Assembly (NCBI GenBank): GCA_945952315.1
Contig: CAMFIE010000032.1
Location: 1-36,920, forward strand
Source: an uncultured Rhizobium sp.
Lineage (GTDB): Bacteria > Pseudomonadota > Alphaproteobacteria > Rhizobiales > Rhizobiaceae
Direction: 5' to 3'
Length of the DNA: 36,920 nucleotides
Translations under genes and position numbers: made by a program
Shown: in pieces, positions 33,508 to 36,920 of the stretch
Layout of the letters: each line of letters begins with the position of its first letter
Numbering within the stretch: the first letter of the stretch is position 1
The notes under the pieces: model-generated
Databases searched by the model: none
What the model was told of the DNA's origin: nothing
Seen by the model: only the letters and a program-made list of their open reading frames with translations

Positions 33508-34159
33508 AGATATCGAGATGCCCCCCCGTCAGGATCATGCGGCGTGCCTCGACCTGGTCCATGAGGGCGAGATCGTGGGTGGCAATCACCACGGCCGTTC
33601 CCAGGCGATTCAGCTCCAGGAAGAGGTTGAGAAGGCGTCGGGCCATGGGCGGGTCCACATTGCCGGTCGGCTCGTCGGCAAGCAGTACTTCCGGCCGGTC
33701 GATCAGGGCGCGGGCAATGGCGGCGCGCTGTTTCTCCCCACCTGAGAGGACAGGTGGCAGCACGTTGATGCGGTCACCGAGCCCCACCCATTTCAGGAGT
33801 TCCAGCACGTCCGTCTTGTAGCTCACCTCGTCCTTGCCGCGCACGCGCAGCGGCAGCGCAACATTCTCGTAGGTCGTCAGGTGATCGAGCAGGCGGAAAT
33901 CCTGGAAGACGATGCCGATCCGCCGGCGCAGCATGGGCAGTTCGGTCGTGGGAATGGCGTTGACGTCACGCCCGAAGGTGCGGATCAGCCCGCGCGTCGG
34001 CTTCAGCGACATGAAGAGCAGCCGCAACAGCGTGGTCTTGCCCGCGCCCGACGGGCCGGTCAAAAACTGGAAGGAGCGCTTGGGAATATCGAAGGTGAGG
34101 TCCCGCAGGATTTCCGGACCCATTCCATACCGCAAGCCGACATTTTCAAAGTGAATCAA
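33500..34159 (-). CDS. ftsE: Cell division ATP-binding protein FtsE
   Basis: This 219-aa ABC ATPase drives FtsX. Walker A is GPSGAGKT (35-42), the Q-loop Gln86 sits in VFQDFRLL, the signature LSGGEKQ is at 138-144, and Walker [12 protein letters not shown] is at 159-169, with the H-loop in IATHD. The start is ATG 34159. Its upstream region (34160-34384) is shared with a divergent membrane protein gene and contains TTAAC-type motifs. Confidence 0.95.
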   Translation of the reverse strand: MIHFENVGLRYGMGPEILRDLTFDIPKRSFQFLTGPSGAGKTTLLRLLFMSLKPTRGLIRTFGRDVNAIPTTELPMLRRRIGIVFQDFRLLDHLTTYENVALPLRVRGKDEVSYKTDVLELLKWVGLGDRINVLPPVLSGGEKQRAAIARALIDRPEVLLADEPTGNVDPPMARRLLNLFLELNRLGTAVVIATHDLALMDQVEARRMILTGGHLDIYE

Positions 34160-34214
34160 GTGCGTGCCCTGCCGTTAAGGGGTGCGGAGCCAGGATTTCC
34201 GGACCAGCCATTTC

Positions 34215-34293
34215 TTAACATTTCTGGTTAATAAATCATGAAAATCGCGCGAAAAAGGCCGAGCCGCGGCCGTGTTTGCGATGCATTAACCAT
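34215..34293. promoter_or_regulatory. TTAAC motifs between ftsE and the divergent gene
   Basis: TTAAC-N7-GTTAA lies at 34215-34231 and TTAACCAT at 34286-34293. TTAACCAT is the reported half-site form of the CtrA motif, but neither site has the classic TTAA-N7-TTAA layout, so CtrA control of ftsE or its neighbour is inference. Confidence 0.35.
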
Positions 34294-34384
34294 TAAAGTT
34301 TACGACTGGCGGGGATTCGTTTCAATGCCCGGAAGGGCAGGCAGTGAGGCGAAGAGCATTCACCGAGATGACAAGGCCATAACG

Positions 34385-35074
34385 ATGAGCTCCTTCCGTC
34401 CCCGCCAGCGCAGCGCGAAGTCCTATGATCTCCTGCCGCCCGAACGGCCGCGCGCGGCCTCGCCTTTCGACCGCGTTGCCCGCCCCGCCGAGGTGGAGGA
34501 TGCCGAATTTACCGTCATTGCCGGGCCGAGGTCTGGCCGCCGCGCGTCTCAGCCCGCCTTTTCCGTCGTGCCGCCCGAAAACGACAATGCCGCGCCGAAA
34601 AGGCCCGCCCGTCGCCGGACGGCGGCACCGGTCCCGACGGTGCCTTCCGGCCGTTTCCTCGAAAGCGGGGAGCGCTGGTTGAACCGTCTTTCGGACAACA
34701 TGTTCTCGGCGCTGGTCGCCATCGTCTTCCTCGTTGTCTTCGGGGCTGTCGGTGGCTTCTCGGCCCTGGCCATGATGGGCGACGGAGGTTCCCAGACGGC
34801 CCGCGTCGACATCACTCATGTCTCGGCCCTGACGAAGACCGTCAACGGTCTTCCCATGCTCGTCATCTCGGGGATCATCGAGAATCACGGCGAAGGCCCG
34901 CTCTCCTCGCCCCGTCTGAAGGCGGAAATCTATTCCGGCGGCCAGGTGGTCGCCTCGACGCTCTTCAGAACCCGTTCCGGGCCGATTGCAGTCGGCGAAA
35001 GCCGCGGTTTCCAGGCCAAACTGCCGCAAGCCGGTGGAAAATCGCCCGAGGTCCGGGTTTTCCTGGCGGAATAA
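34385..35074 (+). CDS. Membrane protein with DUF3426-like C-terminal domain
   Basis: The 229-aa protein begins at ATG 34385 with a basic, proline-rich cytoplasmic region (about 1-130), followed by one membrane helix (MFSALVAIVFLVVFGAVGGFSALAMM). The periplasmic end (DITHVSALTKTVNGLPMLVISGIIENHGEG and on) looks like the DUF3426 fold. Homologous proteins in related bacteria start with a zinc ribbon; I see none here. The frame is open to 34238, but that DNA holds the ftsE control region. It lies 60 bases before hpt. The role is unknown. Confidence 0.78.
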   Translation: MSSFRPRQRSAKSYDLLPPERPRAASPFDRVARPAEVEDAEFTVIAGPRSGRRASQPAFSVVPPENDNAAPKRPARRRTAAPVPTVPSGRFLESGERWLNRLSDNMFSALVAIVFLVVFGAVGGFSALAMMGDGGSQTARVDITHVSALTKTVNGLPMLVISGIIENHGEGPLSSPRLKAEIYSGGQVVASTLFRTRSGPIAVGESRGFQAKLPQAGGKSPEVRVFLAE

Positions 35075-35134
35075 GCTGTTTCCGCCGGGCCCGATTTGCT
35101 ATCGCGGGGTGTAACAGCCCTTGAGGAGACCCGC

Positions 35135-35677
35135 ATGCCTGTCGTTCGTGGAAAGAACATCGAACCGCTCTTCACCCCCGAACAGATTGCCGAGCGCAAC
35201 CGCGAGATGGCCGAACGCATCGCGTCCGGTCCCGTCAAGGACCTTCTGGTCATCGCCGTTCTCAAGGGATCGTTCATCTTCGCGGCCGATCTCATCCGGG
35301 CACTGCACCATACCGGCCTTGCTCCGGAGGTGGAGTTCATCACCCTGTCCAGCTACGGCGCCGGAACGGAATCGCAGGGCGTCCGGATCGTCAAGGACAT
35401 CGACAGCGATGTCAGCGGGCGCGACGTGCTGCTGATCGACGATATCCTCGAATCCGGCCGGACGCTTCTCTTTGCGAAGGAACTTCTCTATTCGCGCGGC
35501 GCGCGCAATGTTTCCATTGCTGTGCTGCTGGACAAGAGCGTGAAGCGCAAGGAAAAGCTGGAGGCGGATTATGTCGGCTTCGAATGCCCCGATTACTTCG
35601 TCGTCGGCTATGGCATGGATGTGGCCTATGCCTTCCGCGAATTGCCCTTCGTCGGCGTGGTGACCGGGGACGCCTGA
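35135..35677 (+). CDS. hpt: Hypoxanthine phosphoribosyltransferase
   Basis: The 180-aa enzyme salvages hypoxanthine (and usually guanine) to its nucleotide with PRPP. The PRPP-binding loop is VLLIDDILESGRT (98-110), and the LKGSFIFAADL and TLSSYGAGTESQG loops are typical. The start is ATG 35135, with GAGGAG at 35123-35128. It may share a transcript with the preceding gene. Confidence 0.93.
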   Translation: MPVVRGKNIEPLFTPEQIAERNREMAERIASGPVKDLLVIAVLKGSFIFAADLIRALHHTGLAPEVEFITLSSYGAGTESQGVRIVKDIDSDVSGRDVLLIDDILESGRTLLFAKELLYSRGARNVSIAVLLDKSVKRKEKLEADYVGFECPDYFVVGYGMDVAYAFRELPFVGVVTGDA

Positions 35678-35713
35678 CCCATATCGGGAATTGCCTTCAT
35701 CTTTAAGAATCCC

Positions 35714-35735
35714 GTTAACCATCCATTTGGTTAAC
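35714..35735. promoter_or_regulatory. Inverted repeat GTTAACCA-N6-TGGTTAAC upstream of cpdR
   Basis: A perfect 8-bp dyad with a 6-base spacer lies about 75 bases before the cpdR start. It contains TTAACCAT, a form of the CtrA recognition motif, and another TTAA lies just upstream at 35703-35706. Dyads of this kind may also be general rhizobial intergenic motifs. Confidence 0.5.
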
Positions 35736-35808
35736 CAAGGCCGTTTACGCGCCGCAAAGAAAAATCGCGCCATGTAGGTCTCGGCAAAGACGAGCAGGAG
35801 CGACCCAG

Positions 35809-36168
35809 ATGGCCCGGATTCTCATCACCGAAGACGAAGATTCCCTTCGCCGTTTCGTCGCCCGTGCGCTTCGCATGGACGGACACGAAACCCATGAGGC
35901 CGCCGATGGTGCGGAGGGGCTGGAAATGCTCCAGGAAGGTCGTTTCGACCTTCTTCTTTCCGATATCCGCATGCCGGTCATGGACGGGATCGAGCTCGCT
36001 CACCGGGCTGCCGATGCCTTTCCGGGCATGAAGATCCTGCTGATGACGGGTTATGCCGAGCAGCGGGAGCGCGCCGACGACCTCATGGAGAAGATCGTCG
36101 ACGTGGTGCCGAAACCCTTCGCCCTTCCCGATATACGCCGCGCGGTGGCGCTGGCGCTCGCCGCCTGA
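35809..36168 (+). CDS. cpdR: Single-domain response regulator CpdR
   Basis: The 119-aa protein consists of a receiver domain alone. Acidic residues Glu8, Asp9, Glu10 and Asp11 near the N-terminus, phosphoacceptor Asp52 (LLSDIRMPVMDG), Thr80 (LLMTGYAEQ) and Lys102 (VVPKPF) make up the active site. It matches alphaproteobacterial CpdR, which, when unphosphorylated, helps ClpXP degrade cell-cycle proteins. It lies alone, upstream of the convergent TIGR02302 gene. Confidence 0.92.
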   Translation: MARILITEDEDSLRRFVARALRMDGHETHEAADGAEGLEMLQEGRFDLLLSDIRMPVMDGIELAHRAADAFPGMKILLMTGYAEQRERADDLMEKIVDVVPKPFALPDIRRAVALALAA

Positions 36169-36182
36169 GAGGGAACGGCGCC

Positions 36183-36920
36183 TCAGTTCAGATTGAGGAG
36201 GCGCTCCAGATATTGCCGGCCCGTCGGCGTCATGCCGCCTTCGCCCAGCTTGCGGCGGATGGCATCCAGAATGTCGCGGGCGCGCTGCACGTCGGTCGTG
36301 TCGGGCAGCTTGTCGCCGCCGTAGTCACCGAGCCCGTCATTGCCGTTCGAGCGTCCCAACGGATCCTTCATGCCGCCGCTGCCCGGTCCGGCCTGATTCA
36401 TCCCGCCGCCCTGGCCTTGCCCCTGCCCCTGGCCGGCCATGGACTGCATCATTTCCTGTGCGCCCTTGCGCAGCGCCTGCAGCGCCCGCCCCTGGCTGTC
36501 GATGGCGGGCTGGCCTTCGCCGCGGCCGAGCGACTTGCCGGCCCCGTCCATCTCCTTGCCCGCATCGCCCAGGCCCTTGTTGGGCTTCATGCCAAGGCCT
36601 TTCAGACCTTCGCCCAATTCCTGCAGCTGCTTTTCCAGCGCGCGCTGGCGCTTCTCCAGCTGCCGCATCGCCTCTTTCTGCTTCTCGGTCATCGCGCCCG
36701 GGTCGGTCGCCTGTTCGTTGGTCATGGGATCGAGGGGTTCGTCCTCGCCAGGCACGCCCGGATCGGTCTGCCATTGCTGCTGCTCAAGCTCCTGGTTGAG
36801 CTTGTAGGTGTCCTCCATCAGCTTCTGCTGGTCGCGGAGGATCTTGCCGAGCTTGTCTACCTGCTCGCGGGCCCGATTTTCCGCTTCCTAGGGCCGGCTG
36901 GGCGTTCGTCCCGCCTGAAG
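36183..36920 (-). pseudogene. 3' part of a TIGR02302 (DUF4175-like) gene with an in-frame stop
   Basis: The minus strand encodes the hydrophilic, Gln/Glu and Gly-rich C-terminus of a TIGR02302 family membrane protein: EAENRAREQVDKLGKILRDQ, QKLMEDTYKLNQELEQQQWQ, KRQRALEKQLQELGEGLKGLG, GQGQGQGGG and a final DILDAIRRKLGEGGMTPTGR. The gene runs off the right edge. An in-frame TAG at 36888-36890 interrupts the reading 31 bases from the edge, although coding-like sequence lies on both sides (…QAGRTPSRP before and EAENRAREQ after). So the gene is either broken by a nonsense mutation or frameshift, or carries a sequencing error. An ATG at 36818 follows, but a re-start there would yield only the soluble tail. 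The function of the family is unknown. Confidence 0.65.

Noticed and set aside
35703-35718. Full CtrA consensus upstream of cpdR
   Set aside because: The two TTAA halves are separated by 8 bases, not 7, so I report only the half-site and the dyad.
1-36920. CRISPR arrays, rRNA genes or prophage structural genes
   Set aside because: I saw no regularly spaced repeats, no rRNA sequence and no phage structural protein in the window.

Overview
The window looks like a chromosomal segment from a member of the Rhizobiaceae (Rhizobium/Agrobacterium/Allorhizobium group). The evidence is high-GC coding sequence, aerobic cobaltochelatase genes cobS and cobT, the CpdR response regulator, DUF2125 and TIGR02302 family proteins, and alphaproteobacterial gene clusters such as aroK-aroB-CNNM, xerD-accA and ftsE-ftsX. 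Assignments come from reading motifs and family resemblance by eye; no database search was run.

Left part (1 to about 6165) is an accessory patch with lower GC. It holds a gene with a possible PD-(D/E)xK-like motif, the frameshifted 3' remnant of a glutathione S-transferase gene, a complete IS481-family element, and a tRNA-Arg(CCU) gene split in its anticodon loop by a 218-nt group I intron. It also holds a small uncertain ORF, an AspBHI-like modification-dependent restriction endonuclease whose N-terminus has been replaced in frame by the OrfA start of an IS3-family element, and a two-gene unit ending in a HEPN-like (RX4H) protein. At its right border lies the 5' half of a second tRNA (6139-6164) with no matching 3' half nearby. 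I read this border as a scar of integration or deletion at a tRNA, with intron-bearing tRNA and defence-like cargo to its left.

Right part (6241 to the end) is ordinary core chromosome, densely packed. In order: an M20 amidohydrolase; a D,D-carboxypeptidase plus a His-rich CobW-type metallochaperone GTPase; an L,D-transpeptidase lipoprotein overlapping a TusA-like protein; accA; a 55-aa membrane protein plus xerD; aroK-aroB-CNNM/CorC protein with ATGA overlaps; a periplasmic DUF305 protein and a 16-cysteine copper-storage-like protein; BolA; a DnaJ-like protein; cobS-cobT followed by a phytase-like exported protein; a VUT/YhhQ-type transporter and rpmB.

The series continues with DUF3108 plus YhhN proteins; DUF985 cupin plus gloB; a methyltransferase and the tyrC-type prephenate dehydrogenase; DUF2125; a ChaC-like protein; plsC-like acyltransferase and a DUF218 protein; ftsX-ftsE; a membrane protein with DUF3426-like end; hpt; cpdR; and the 3' part of a TIGR02302 gene that carries an in-frame stop near the window edge.

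The most noteworthy items are the tRNA-Arg group I intron, the truncated second tRNA, the IS-restriction enzyme fusion and the HEPN pair.
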